From the NCBI RefSeq assembly GCF_900112985.1, contig NZ_FONS01000001.1, positions 493,730 through 557,729 on the forward strand: a stretch of DNA of 64,000 nt, written 5' to 3'. The notes under the pieces are model-generated. The model was not told the origin of the DNA. It searched no databases and saw nothing but the letters and a program-made list of their open reading frames with translations. This DNA is from Pedobacter antarcticus. GTDB lineage: Bacteria; Bacteroidota; Bacteroidia; Sphingobacteriales; Sphingobacteriaceae. Shown piece by piece: positions 25,607-34,388 of the stretch (position 1 is the first letter of the stretch; each line of letters begins with the position of its first letter). The translations under genes and the position numbers were made by a program.

Positions 25607-27760
25607 TTAATGAATAAAACGCTCGAAAAACTCATAAGTACGCAGCATTTGATCAATGCGTTGCCTGTTGTCACCGCTCCGCGTAATTTCATGTGTAGCA
25701 CCAGGATGTCTTACGTATTCAACCGGTCTGTTTAAAACTTTTAAGCTCTTATACAACATCTCACTTTGGATAACCCCTGTTCTCAGGTCATTTTCTCCGT
25801 GAAATATAATAAGCGGGGTTTTAATATTCGCGACGTAATTGATCGGAGACTCACGCTCGATAGTTTTACCTGCGGTCTCTTCCCATGGATAGCCACCGAA
25901 ATAATTAGGTACTAACCGCCAGGCATTTCCTTCCCCAAAAAAGGTTTTAAGATCATAAACTCCGCGCTGCGCACAAGCAGCTTTAAAACGCTGGTCATGT
26001 CCAACTATCCAGCTGACCAGATAACCTGCGTAAGAACCGCCGGTAACCACCAGTTTAGTGGTGTCTGCCCAGCCTTCAGCAACAGTCCTGTCTAATGCGC
26101 CCATTACATCGTTCATCGGACCCTCACCCCAATTATTTACATTCCCCCTGAGAAACTGCTCTCCATAACCTCCTGAACCACGAGGGTTGCTATATACTAC
26201 TCCGTAACCCATTGAGCAGAAATACTGATATTCATGCCACATTCCTGCTTCTCCCGGGCCCCACATCGCACTTGGTCCACCATGAATTTCCAGTAATAAA
26301 GGATATTTTTGACCGGACTGATAATTAGCTGGTTTCATAACCCAATAGTCCACATCCATGCCAGCATCATTCTTAAAAGTATGTTTTTCTGGTAAAACTA
26401 TGTTCTTTTGTGCCAGCCAACCTGAGTTTAAAGCGGTAATTACCTTCGTATTTTTAAATTGTTCATCGGCAATTTCCAGTTCTGAGGGGTTCTGCACGCT
26501 GGTTTTACTGTAAATAAACGATTTTTCACCCAATACAAAATCTTCAATTCCTTCAGATTCGTCAGATAGTTTACTCACTATTCCATTTCTAACCGCTGTT
26601 TTGTATAAAGGGACGCCGCCATTGCTTTGGGCTGTAAAATAAAGTATATCCTCTTTATCTGACCATTTGAACCCATTCAGATTACGATCCAGCTGAATTG
26701 TACTGATATCTTTTCCTGATCCAAGATCCTGAACAGATACTTTTCCCACACTAGGCTTTCCGATTTCAGACACTCCATAAACAAGGTACTTACCCGATGG
26801 AGCTACTGATCCGATCCTGTAGCTGCTTTCTTTTTTTCCTAAAACCGTGCTAACAGCTTTAGTCTGAATATTAATTTTATATATAGCGGACTCCTGTGAG
26901 CGGTCAGGAAAAACATTTTCATCCAGGCGACCATTTACCAGTATTTCCTGATTATTTACAAAGTAAGGGTCGCTGTAGGAATTGAATCCCGGAGTGACTA
27001 AAACAGGCTCAGATTTACCGGAGACATCAAATACAAATACCTGGCTAAGCTGAATATCAGCAGAGGTTGCCGACTCACCCTGAAACTGCAGTTTATTAAT
27101 AACTTTGGCTTTATTATCAATTTCATTTTTATTCAGGTATGCTCTGATCTGGGCTAGATCACCATTTGGGTCTCCCTTAGTTTTACCAATTGAGAAATAA
27201 TCATTTTTGGCAAATCCAGGTTTCTCACTGCTCCATACAGGAACCTGCTGGCTGGGATTCAAGGTCAGGTCTGAAATCAGGTCATTTAGTTTAAGATTCA
27301 CTGAAAATACGACCTTTTTACCATCAGGACTCCATTTTGGAGATCCGACGCCGTATTTACAAGTGGTCAACTGCCTGGCCTCACCCCCTGTTAATGGCAG
27401 GATAAAAAACTGCCCTTTGCCATTAACATTACGAATAAACAAAATAGATTTTCCATCCGGAGAAAATGATGCCTGCCCGGGATTCTCTTTACTGAAAGTT
27501 AACTGGCGCAGATTATGATCTTTACCCAAATCACCTATCCATAATTGGTTTTCATATTCAAAGTTTGCTGAATCGATAGCTTTCGGTTGAATCTTTTGCA
27601 CTGTAAACAGGATCTTCTTTTTGTCTGGTGAAATATCCAGTTGTCCGGCACGCTGTATCTTTAGCATGTCTGTAATCTGAACAGCATCTTTTCCAGTCTG
27701 CGACCAGCAGACTACCGTAGTGCTGAAAATCAAAAAATTAACAAGTATCAGTTTCTTCAT
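25607..27760 (-). CDS. Secreted S9-family prolyl oligopeptidase-like peptidase
   Basis: A 717-residue serine peptidase with a signal peptide ending VVCWSQ near residue 21. Residues about 30-430 form a WD40-like/TolB-like propeller with repeated SPDGK motifs (LDISPDKKKILFTVQ, ASFSPDGKSILFIRN, PKWSPDGKKVVFSVN). The C-terminal alpha/beta hydrolase domain carries the nucleophile Ser576 in GGSYAGYL, Asp658 in GENDLR and His690 in GATHE. It should cleave oligopeptides or acyl-peptides in the periplasm. It ends without an obvious hairpin. The next gene on the same strand begins 95 bases on, so it is likely monocistronic. Confidence 0.92.
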   Translation of the reverse strand: MKKLILVNFLIFSTTVVCWSQTGKDAVQITDMLKIQRAGQLDISPDKKKILFTVQKIQPKAIDSANFEYENQLWIGDLGKDHNLRQLTFSKENPGQASFSPDGKSILFIRNVNGKGQFFILPLTGGEARQLTTCKYGVGSPKWSPDGKKVVFSVNLKLNDLISDLTLNPSQQVPVWSSEKPGFAKNDYFSIGKTKGDPNGDLAQIRAYLNKNEIDNKAKVINKLQFQGESATSADIQLSQVFVFDVSGKSEPVLVTPGFNSYSDPYFVNNQEILVNGRLDENVFPDRSQESAIYKINIQTKAVSTVLGKKESSYRIGSVAPSGKYLVYGVSEIGKPSVGKVSVQDLGSGKDISTIQLDRNLNGFKWSDKEDILYFTAQSNGGVPLYKTAVRNGIVSKLSDESEGIEDFVLGEKSFIYSKTSVQNPSELEIADEQFKNTKVITALNSGWLAQKNIVLPEKHTFKNDAGMDVDYWVMKPANYQSGQKYPLLLEIHGGPSAMWGPGEAGMWHEYQYFCSMGYGVVYSNPRGSGGYGEQFLRGNVNNWGEGPMNDVMGALDRTVAEGWADTTKLVVTGGSYAGYLVSWIVGHDQRFKAACAQRGVYDLKTFFGEGNAWRLVPNYFGGYPWEETAGKTIERESPINYVANIKTPLIIFHGENDLRTGVIQSEMLYKSLKVLNRPVEYVRHPGATHEITRSGDNRQRIDQMLRTYEFFERFIH

Positions 27761-27964
27761 AATTGAGGTTTAGGTATGGGCAGAAAATTAAGTATTTTTA
27801 AAATCATTCTTCGCTTGTAGTCTGTTTTTTACAAATCTCACCCCATATTTACATTGGTCACTCCTCCTTTTTAACCATCTGTTAACAAGAAAGCGGATCT
27901 TGTCTCATAAATTTACTATATTTAAGTAAATCAACCAATTATCTAAAAGATCAAAGAATAGATT

Positions 27965-28795
27965 ATGAAACAACTCTTCGGAATTATCCTCATTGCATTA
28001 TTAAGTGTGCAGGCGAAAGCGCAACCTAAACTTGTTAAAATCTGGGAGACGACCACACCCATTGATTTACCCGAATCTGTCTTATTTGACGCCAAAGAAC
28101 AACATCTGTTTGTCGCTGTGATGGGACAGACTTCCGATACCAAAGACAGTATAGGTGGCGTCGCAATTTTTGACCTGAATGGCAAGGTCAAAAATATGGA
28201 TTGGATTACCGGAATGAATTCTCCCAAGGGAATGGCCAGACATGGCGATAAATTATATGTCGCAGATATTACAGATCTGGTTATTATAGACATACCCTCT
28301 TCAAAAATCGAACAGCGTATAGAAATCCCCGGATCGGCATTCTTAAATGACGTGACCGCAGACGACAAAGGTGTAATCTATGTTTCGGATTCAAAAACAA
28401 AACGCATACATCAACATAAAAACAAGCAGACTACTGTATATCTTGAAGAGATAGACGGTTTGAATGGCCTTAAGGCAGTGGGATCAGACCTTTTTATTGC
28501 TGGCGGCGGTAAAAATCTATTAAAGGCCGATGCCTCAAAAAAACTAACTAAGATTGCAGGACTGCCACATGGTGGAGATGGGATAGAACCAATCGGTAAC
28601 GGAGATTTTCTTTTCTCAGCCTGGGGTGGATTAATTTATTACGTATATGCGGATGGCAGGAACGAATTACTGCTGGATACACAAAAAGATAAGATCAATG
28701 CGGCTGATATCGGTTATGACCCGGTAAAGCAGATTGTTTACGTACCGACGTTCTTTAAAAACAGCGTCGCTGCCTACCAGTTGAGTAAGAATTAG
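27965..28795 (+). CDS. Secreted SMP-30/gluconolactonase-like beta-propeller protein
   Basis: A 276-residue protein with a signal peptide ending VQAKAQ near residue 20. The rest is a six-bladed propeller of the SMP-30/NHL type: LPESVLFDAKEQHLFVAVMG, GMARHGDKLYVADITDLVII, ADDKGVIYVSDSKTKRIH and GYDPVKQIVYVPTFFKNSV. Metal-binding residues typical of gluconolactonase (Glu in PESV, Asn in FLNDVTAD, Asp near the C-terminus) appear present. The substrate is unknown and the protein might be only a binding propeller. It is divergent from the S9 peptidase gene. A hairpin follows its stop. Confidence 0.78.
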   Translation: MKQLFGIILIALLSVQAKAQPKLVKIWETTTPIDLPESVLFDAKEQHLFVAVMGQTSDTKDSIGGVAIFDLNGKVKNMDWITGMNSPKGMARHGDKLYVADITDLVIIDIPSSKIEQRIEIPGSAFLNDVTADDKGVIYVSDSKTKRIHQHKNKQTTVYLEEIDGLNGLKAVGSDLFIAGGGKNLLKADASKKLTKIAGLPHGGDGIEPIGNGDFLFSAWGGLIYYVYADGRNELLLDTQKDKINAADIGYDPVKQIVYVPTFFKNSVAAYQLSKN

Positions 28796-28800
28796 CAACC

Positions 28801-28847
28801 GGGCAGGGAGACGTATTATTAATCGGTATTCGTTTCCCTGCCCTTTT
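28801..28847 (+). terminator. Intrinsic terminator of the SMP-30-like gene
   Basis: Arms GGGCAGGGA (28801-28809) and TCCCTGCCC (28835-28843) followed by four T residues. The last T residues are shared with the antisense stop codon of lspA. Confidence 0.7.
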
Positions 28848-29340
28848 ACCGCAATATCTTTTTATAATAAATATTTAGTGCAAGACAAATTACCCCTATC
28901 ATGATCGAAACGTCGGCCAGGTTGAATATTCCGGTTTTAATAAACAGGAAATCTAAATGAATAAAATCGGTAACAGCCCCAAACTGGAACCTGTCAAATA
29001 AGTTACCTAACCCTCCCCCCACAACAAAACTCAGTCCGATTACCAGCAATAAAGGTAAAGACTTGTATTTCAGCATAAATACAATCACTGCACACAATGC
29101 CATAAACGGCAGTACGGTAAGGGTTATAAATTTAAAAGTATCATTAAGCGACGCTCCCGCGCTTAGAAAAGCACCGGTATTTTCTACATGCATAAAAATT
29201 AAGTTTCTACCAATAATTTCTACAATATCATGTGGAATCAGGTACACCCTGACCAGATATTTAGAGAGCTGATCTAAGATCAAGTTCCCCATGATGAGTA
29301 CAATTATAAAATAATTACTATAGGTCTTCTTCTCCGGCAT
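28846..29340 (-). CDS. lspA: Lipoprotein signal peptidase (signal peptidase II)
   Basis: A 164-residue inner-membrane aspartic peptidase that removes signal peptides from prolipoproteins after lipidation. It has four membrane helices (about 10-26, 70-90, 96-114 and 138-157). Conserved motifs are DQLSKYL with Asp23, HVENTGAFLS with Asn54, GNLFDR-FQFGAVTDFIHL with catalytic Asp125, and IFNLADVSI with catalytic Asp143. It serves the many lipoproteins of this genome. No ileS or other usual neighbour adjoins it. Confidence 0.95.
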   Translation of the reverse strand: MPEKKTYSNYFIIVLIMGNLILDQLSKYLVRVYLIPHDIVEIIGRNLIFMHVENTGAFLSAGASLNDTFKFITLTVLPFMALCAVIVFMLKYKSLPLLLVIGLSFVVGGGLGNLFDRFQFGAVTDFIHLDFLFIKTGIFNLADVSIMIGVICLALNIYYKKILR

Positions 29341-29442
29341 CTATATGGCACTTAATTCCGGCTGAATTTATTAAAATTTCACCAGCTAAATATAAAATTG
29401 TAACATCCGTACCCCCTGAGGCGTCTTAAAATAAACTAGGAA

Positions 29443-29811
29443 ATGAATTTAATTGGTAATATCATCTGGATGATCTTTGGTGGGATATTTATATTTTTTG
29501 AATATATAATTGGCGGACTAATCCTTTGCCTGACTATTGTCGGAATCCCATTCGGCCTTCAATGTTTTAAATTCGCATTTGTCGGGCTGGCACCATTTGG
29601 CGTGCGAATTACAGATACTGCATCCGATACCGGCTGCCTTTCGACTGTTATGAATATAATCTGGTTAATATTTGGAGGTATCTGGATTGCACTTACCCAT
29701 TTATTTTTTGGTGCACTTTTATGCTTAACCATTGTAGGCATACCATTCGGCAGACAGCACTTCAAGCTAATGAATCTGGCGTTCTCTCCTTTCGGTAAGA
29801 GCATCTTTTAA
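29443..29811 (+). CDS. YccF-domain inner-membrane protein with internal duplication
   Basis: A 122-residue membrane protein of the YccF (DUF307) family, of unknown function. It is an obvious tandem duplication: residues 1-53 and 70-119 each carry IIW-IFGGI, a hydrophobic helix, LCLTIVGIPFG (identical in both halves) and a final APFG/SPFG. Each half provides one or two membrane helices. It is divergent from lspA. DUF4142 copy 2 follows 80 bases downstream. Confidence 0.9.
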   Translation: MNLIGNIIWMIFGGIFIFFEYIIGGLILCLTIVGIPFGLQCFKFAFVGLAPFGVRITDTASDTGCLSTVMNIIWLIFGGIWIALTHLFFGALLCLTIVGIPFGRQHFKLMNLAFSPFGKSIF

Positions 29812-29891
29812 ATAAAATAACATTGCAATTCTGTCAATCTTAAAACACCAGGACAAATCGCTTGTTATGAATTTAAAAAGCAACCAGGCTT

Positions 29892-30494
29892 ATGAAAACC
29901 ACAGCTATTGCCACCCTATTATTAGTTGCAGGGGCGTCTTTGACCTCCTGCCATTCTGAACAATCAAAAGATCGCCGGGATACTACTGTAAACAGTAATG
30001 CACGGCCTTCTGGCTCGGATACCGCCGGCACCCCTGCAAATAAGGCAGGTTCAGAAGACCCTTCTGCCCAGTTTATTAGTGAAGCGGCGGTTTCGGGCCT
30101 GCTGGAAAATGAAATGGGTAGAATCGGGCAGCAAAAAGCACAACTGCAAGCGATAAAAGACTATGCGGCTACAATTGAACGAGATCATAAAGTGGCCGGC
30201 ACTGGGCTTGCAGAAATCGCTAAAGCGAAAAATTTAACTTTACCCTTAACAATTACTGCTGAAAAACAGGAACATCTCACTGACCTGAGCCAAATGACAG
30301 GGAAAGATTTTGACAGTTATTATACGAACATGATGGTAGAAAACCATCTCACGGATATTGCATTATTTGAAGGTGCTTCTAAATCTCCGGACACCGCTGT
30401 CAGCCATTATGCGCTAAAATTACTCCCTACCTTGCAGAAACACTACAAACAGGCACGCGAACTGGCTTCAAAATTCGATCAAAACAAAAGATAA
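29892..30494 (+). CDS. DUF4142 lipoprotein, copy 2
   Basis: A 200-residue lipoprotein with a signal ending ASLTSC (Cys20) and a Thr/Ser/Gly-rich linker to about residue 55. The DUF4142 bundle follows, with SAQFISEAAVSGLLENEMG, AIKDYAATIERDHKVAG, the LTLPLTITAEKQEHLTDLSQ stretch and YTNMMVENHLTDIALFEGA. It shares the plan of the protein at 15513-16100 (for example NLTLP versus NITLP, and a K-DFD-x-x-Y-T motif in both) but is well diverged. No terminator hairpin directly follows; the next 430 bases hold only a possible gene relic and hairpins. Confidence 0.87.
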   Translation: MKTTAIATLLLVAGASLTSCHSEQSKDRRDTTVNSNARPSGSDTAGTPANKAGSEDPSAQFISEAAVSGLLENEMGRIGQQKAQLQAIKDYAATIERDHKVAGTGLAEIAKAKNLTLPLTITAEKQEHLTDLSQMTGKDFDSYYTNMMVENHLTDIALFEGASKSPDTAVSHYALKLLPTLQKHYKQARELASKFDQNKR

Positions 30495-30596
30495 AACCAC
30501 AGATCCTTCCAACGTGTCCTGAAATTTTAACCACCAGTTAACCTGGCATTGGTAGGGAAATGCTTTTGTTTTATTCAAACTTCGTTCAATGTTTCT

Positions 30597-30827
30597 TCAT
30601 ACTTCCTTCATTGTTTGTTCAATCGGATTTGAACGATCAACGAGGGAAGTATGGTTAGGTATTGAAGCGTCATCCAACCTGGCAATACGAAACCCTAAAT
30701 ATATATTATCATAAAAAGAGAATACTATACCATTAGAATTTATGCCTTTACTGACCCTCAGACTCAAATTTCTGTTGACATTTCTCAAAATGGAAATACC
30801 ACAAATAAGAAAGCGGTGAACGGTCAT
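30597..30827 (-). pseudogene. Possible C-terminal relic of a formylglycine-generating-enzyme-like (SUMF1) gene
   Basis: A 76-codon frame. Its middle, NLSLRVSKGINSNG followed by NIYLGFRIAR, looks like the last part of a SUMF1/FGE-sulfatase domain (typical ending LRVS-R...IGFR-AR). The rest of such a domain is absent: a stop codon lies just upstream in frame, and the expected GGSW motif is not seen. It sits in the 432-base gap between DUF4142 copy 2 and the alkB-like gene. The resemblance is short and could be chance. Confidence 0.28.
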
Positions 30828-30845
30828 TACAACCTTTCACCGCTT
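30811..30845. repeat. Inverted repeat in the 30.5-30.9 kb gap
   Basis: AAGCGGTGAA (30811-30820) and TTCACCGCTT (30836-30845) can form a ten-pair hairpin. No T tract follows on either strand, so it is not a standard terminator. It overlaps the start of the possible SUMF1 relic. Confidence 0.4.
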
Positions 30846-30892
30846 ATCTAATTAACGCTCTCACATATATAGACGCTCTTACGTTGATATTA

Positions 30893-30937
30893 TTGTACAC
30901 TAGAAAAAAAAAGATAATATTTTTTTCTAGTGTACAA
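30893..30937 (-). terminator. Terminator of the ligD-alkB unit, with the alkB stop inside the stem
   Basis: Eighteen-base arms (30893-30910 and 30920-30937) are perfect complements: TTGTACACTAGAAAAAAA and its reverse complement. On the minus strand, the alkB stop TAG (30929-30927) lies in the first arm, and the second arm begins with a run of nine T residues, so the A/T part of the stem doubles as the U tract. Confidence 0.7.
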
Positions 30938-31541
30938 TTCTGAAAGTAAGATTTAGTCTTTCTTTCATCTTTTTAGTGGATTTCGCAATTCTATGGTCCC
31001 AGTGTTGTTGAAGATTCCCTTTCATTAACAAAAGAGACCCGTTCTCCAATTTTACAGTATACTTTTGCTTATGATTTTGTTTATTTCTAATATCGAATCC
31101 TCTTACCTGCCCAAGACTTAGTGAGGCGATCACCGGATGTGTTCCTAAAGCTTCTTCATTGTCACTATGCCAGGCCACAGAATCGTTAGCGTCCCTGTAG
31201 TAATTCAATAGCACACTATTAAATTTAATTCCGGTGAAAGCTTCGATCTTATTCCTGATAAGCATCAATTCAGGAGTCCAGAAATTCGGGGAAGATTTGC
31301 GCAAAGAAGTATAATCATAAATTTCCGGGTCGGCATACCAAGCGCTCAACCGCGGCGTAACAACCTGCTTATCATACATACTAACCACTTTTTGTTTCCA
31401 GGGTGTTTCTGCGATTAAATGCGCCAAATGAATTTCACTCTCTGACTCGCTGAAAAAGTCCGGTGTATACTGTAATAAATCGGAAGGAAGACCGGGTGTA
31501 TGCCCCGATTCAGAGAAAAAACTAAGCTGTTCCATCATCAT
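30927..31541 (-). CDS. alkB: AlkB-like Fe(II)/2-oxoglutarate dioxygenase
   Basis: A 204-residue cytoplasmic enzyme expected to repair alkylated bases by oxidative demethylation. It shows the iron ligands His125 and Asp127 in AWHSDNEEALG, and His183 in WDHRIAK, with Arg195 and Arg201 in RLNLTFR for 2-oxoglutarate. PRLSAWYADPE near 63 and FNSVLLNYYRDANDSVAWH are typical of the AlkB group close to human ALKBH2/3. The frame opens with three consecutive ATG codons (31541, 31538, 31535), and a TAAATTTG box ends only two bases before the first. It lies 49 bases downstream of ligD on the same strand, so a shared DNA-repair transcript is likely. Confidence 0.92.
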   Translation of the reverse strand: MMMEQLSFFSESGHTPGLPSDLLQYTPDFFSESESEIHLAHLIAETPWKQKVVSMYDKQVVTPRLSAWYADPEIYDYTSLRKSSPNFWTPELMLIRNKIEAFTGIKFNSVLLNYYRDANDSVAWHSDNEEALGTHPVIASLSLGQVRGFDIRNKQNHKQKYTVKLENGSLLLMKGNLQQHWDHRIAKSTKKMKERLNLTFRIVH

Positions 31542-31590
31542 TACAAATTTAAACTAAAAATATTAGCCAACAAAAAAATTACTAAATTAT

Positions 31591-34272
31591 TTAGCCAAAC
31601 ACGGTTTTAGCTTTTTCTATGGCTTTTGCAAGATCAATCCCTTTACCCAAAACTCCATTGAAAAGATCGCCCTCTGACTTCAACCGCTCTACCGTATTAA
31701 AAATATTAAAATCTTTCATTGCCAAACCTGGCTTCACTTCATCCCAATGCAGCGGCATAGAAACCGTCGCCCCTGGTTTCGGACGTAATGAATAAGGCCC
31801 TGCAATGGTGGCGCCTGGTCTGTTCTGAAGAAAATCCAAGTACATTTTCCCTCCGCGCGCCTTGATCATTCTTTCCAGAGTTGTGAATTCAGGAATATGC
31901 CGGTGTACAAGACTAACGATAATTTTGGCAAACATTTGTGACTGCTCATAGGTGTAAGCGGCCGCTAAAGGAATATAAATATGCATCCCTGTGGATCCAG
32001 AAGTCTTACAGTAGCCTGGGACCTCAATCTGATCCAGTATATTTTTAACCTGGAGTGCAGCTTCCACAACCTGATCAAAGCTGTGCTGATCCGGATCGAG
32101 ATCAATTACGCAATAGTCTGGATTATCCGGCGCACTCACCCGGCTAAACCAGGGGTTCATTTCTATACATCCCAAAGATGCCATCCAAAGTAACGTTGCC
32201 TCATCTGCGCCGACCAGGTATTCCTTTTCTTCGCCCTCACCAGTACTGTAAGGAAAAGTTTTCGCCCAATCCGGAGCTTTCCCCTTTACATCTTTCTGAT
32301 AAAAACCTTTACCGTTAATTCCACCAGGAAACCTGTTTAAAGACATAGGACGGTCTTTTAAATAAGGTAGAATATAGTCTGCCACCTGATAATAATAGTT
32401 AAACATATCTCGCTTACTCACCTTATCTTCGGGCCAGTACAATTTACTTAAATGCGTAAATTTCAACTCATGTCCACAAACCTTTCTCACTTGCGTTTCA
32501 TCCTTAGGATTAAGTAAAGATTTGCGTCCGCTGGCTTTTGGCGGTTTAATAGCCTTCGCATGCGAAACTTCCTTGCTCACTTTAACTTCGGCTATCTCAT
32601 CGAAATTAATCACGGCCTCAGTTTCGACAGCGGCTTCGCGGACCACGTCCAGCGCCGGCTTATCTTCCCGCATCCCTTTAAAAGAAGGGTGCCTGAAAAC
32701 ACCATCGGACGTCACTTCACTATAAGCGACTTCGCAGACCAGTTCTGGTTTCAGCCAGGTCGCTTTAGCTTTCGGAGGATTGGGCCGGAAACGCGAAGGT
32801 TTATTCACATCAGGCAAAATTTCAAAAGGACTTTTACTGGTGATCAACGGTTTAAATTGGGCCATCATTTCCCGTTGCAGCTGGTCAGAAAACCCTGTAC
32901 CCACTTTTCCAACATAAGTAAGTTTTCCATTTTCATAGACACCAAGCAACAGCGAACTGAACGATTTAGATGTATTCTCATTTTTGGTAAACCCCGCGAT
33001 TACAACTTCCTGTCTCTGATGCACTTTCACTTTGAGCCAATCCGATGAGCGGTTGTTGAAAGTATAACAACCCGATGCCTTTTTAGCTATAATACCTTCC
33101 AGACCCATTTTTTCCGCAGCCTTAAAAAACTCTTTTCCGGAGGTACGGAACACTTTACTCTGCCGGATACGGTCATCCTCCTGAGGCAGAATTTTACCCA
33201 GGATTTCCTGCCTTTCAACTAAAGGCAATTCTGTCAGGTCCTTACCGTCATACCAAAGTACATCAAATACATAATACACCAAATCTCCGTCTGCTTCACT
33301 TCTCCAGTTCTGCAGTTTACCAAAATTGGAGATCCCCTTTTCATTAAGCACTAGGATCTCGCCGTCAAGCACTACGTCCATACTCCAGGTTTGCAGTATT
33401 TTATAAATCGGATAAAACCGTTCATTAAACTGCTTATTATTCCTGGATAGCAACTCGGTATCACCATTCTTTTTTAGAAACGCCAATGCCCTGTAACCGT
33501 CCCATTTAACTTCATATAACCAGTCAGGATCATCAAAAGGTTCATCTACAAGCGTAGCCAGCATAGGCTTCATGCCAATCGGTATTTTCTTCTTTTTTGC
33601 TTTTTTTAAAATCGATGTAATCTCTGCTTCTGGTTTTTCAGCATCAGATTTCAGTTCAATATCCTCTTCCGCACCATGCTGCCACACCTTTTCACTATGT
33701 TTTTCCATTTCAGCTATCGTCTTACCGGAAAGTACTGATTTGTCTTTTTTTGTGATGTCAGCCGTAGCTGCATACTCATCTTTATGTTTAATCAGCAACC
33801 ATCCATTCTCTCCCATCCCATGCGTTTTAACCAGTGCGTATTCTCCCTTTAATTTTTCACCGTCTAGCTTAATCTTCAGCGAACCTGCTTTCAGCTGCGC
33901 CAGCAAATGTTTATCCTGTGCTTTTTTACCTTTTATAGTTTCAATTGGTTCATACGTCCCATGGTCCCATACAATAACCGTCCCTCCGCCGTACTCTCCT
34001 TTGGGAATAGATCCTTCAAAATCTTTGTAGCTATAAGGATGGTCCTCTACCATCATCGCCAGACGCTTTGTCTTAGGATCTGTCGATGGTCCTTTTGGTA
34101 CGGCCCAGCTTTTCAACACGCCTTCCATTTCCAGCCGGAAGTCGTAATGAAGATGCGAGGCTGCATGCTTCTGAATAACAAAGTGTAACTTACTGTTATC
34201 TTTTGACGTACCGGCCTGTGGCTCAGTAGTCTTTTTGAAATCACGTTTCTTTTTGTATTGTTCCAGTGCCAT
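31591..34272 (-). CDS. ligD: ATP-dependent DNA ligase D, three-domain (phosphoesterase-ligase-polymerase)
   Basis: An 893-residue enzyme of bacterial non-homologous end joining. Start: the ATG at 34272 is preferred to a TTG two codons upstream. The domain order is N-terminal 3'-phosphoesterase (about 30-150, SHLHYDFRLEMEGVLKSWAVP with His and Asp ligands, and the PKGEYGGG loop), central ligase (about 235-530, EVKWDGYRAL with adenylated Lys256, DGEILVLNEKG, EGIIAKK) and C-terminal primase-like polymerase (about 600-893, DLDPD metal site, TSGSTGMHIYIPL). Pseudomonas LigD has the same types in another order (ligase first in some). The partner Ku gene is not in the window. alkB follows. Confidence 0.95.
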   Translation of the reverse strand: MALEQYKKKRDFKKTTEPQAGTSKDNSKLHFVIQKHAASHLHYDFRLEMEGVLKSWAVPKGPSTDPKTKRLAMMVEDHPYSYKDFEGSIPKGEYGGGTVIVWDHGTYEPIETIKGKKAQDKHLLAQLKAGSLKIKLDGEKLKGEYALVKTHGMGENGWLLIKHKDEYAATADITKKDKSVLSGKTIAEMEKHSEKVWQHGAEEDIELKSDAEKPEAEITSILKKAKKKKIPIGMKPMLATLVDEPFDDPDWLYEVKWDGYRALAFLKKNGDTELLSRNNKQFNERFYPIYKILQTWSMDVVLDGEILVLNEKGISNFGKLQNWRSEADGDLVYYVFDVLWYDGKDLTELPLVERQEILGKILPQEDDRIRQSKVFRTSGKEFFKAAEKMGLEGIIAKKASGCYTFNNRSSDWLKVKVHQRQEVVIAGFTKNENTSKSFSSLLLGVYENGKLTYVGKVGTGFSDQLQREMMAQFKPLITSKSPFEILPDVNKPSRFRPNPPKAKATWLKPELVCEVAYSEVTSDGVFRHPSFKGMREDKPALDVVREAAVETEAVINFDEIAEVKVSKEVSHAKAIKPPKASGRKSLLNPKDETQVRKVCGHELKFTHLSKLYWPEDKVSKRDMFNYYYQVADYILPYLKDRPMSLNRFPGGINGKGFYQKDVKGKAPDWAKTFPYSTGEGEEKEYLVGADEATLLWMASLGCIEMNPWFSRVSAPDNPDYCVIDLDPDQHSFDQVVEAALQVKNILDQIEVPGYCKTSGSTGMHIYIPLAAAYTYEQSQMFAKIIVSLVHRHIPEFTTLERMIKARGGKMYLDFLQNRPGATIAGPYSLRPKPGATVSMPLHWDEVKPGLAMKDFNIFNTVERLKSEGDLFNGVLGKGIDLAKAIEKAKTVFG

Positions 34273-34330
34273 AACCAATATCCGTTTTGCTCATTAACAA
34301 TGACCAGGCGGTAATGTTCTGTGCAACAAA

Positions 34331-34365
34331 AAAGAGCCTTCATCTTCGAAAGATAAAAGCTCTTT
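34331..34365 (-). terminator. Intrinsic terminator of the metalloprotease gene
   Basis: Arms AAAGAGC (34331-34337) and GCTCTTT (34359-34365). On the minus strand the hairpin is followed by six T residues. It lies just after the stop of the gene at 34389 and separates it from ligD. Confidence 0.68.
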
Positions 34366-34388
34366 ATACAGCATTAACCTGAATATGC

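Noticed and set aside
27943..28368. 141-codon minus-strand frame across the SMP-30-like gene start
   Set aside because: The antisense frame has no signal or domain, while the plus frame has a signal peptide and propeller repeats.
32560..33048. 162-codon plus-strand frame opposite ligD
   Set aside because: An antisense shadow with His/Phe-rich translation and no promoter or domain.
33572..34030. Long plus-strand frame (152 codons) opposite ligD
   Set aside because: It is the antisense shadow of the phosphoesterase and ligase part of ligD, has Ser/Phe/Cys-rich translation and no domain.
31591..34272. A Ku gene accompanying ligD
   Set aside because: No Ku-like frame is present on either strand around ligD in this window.
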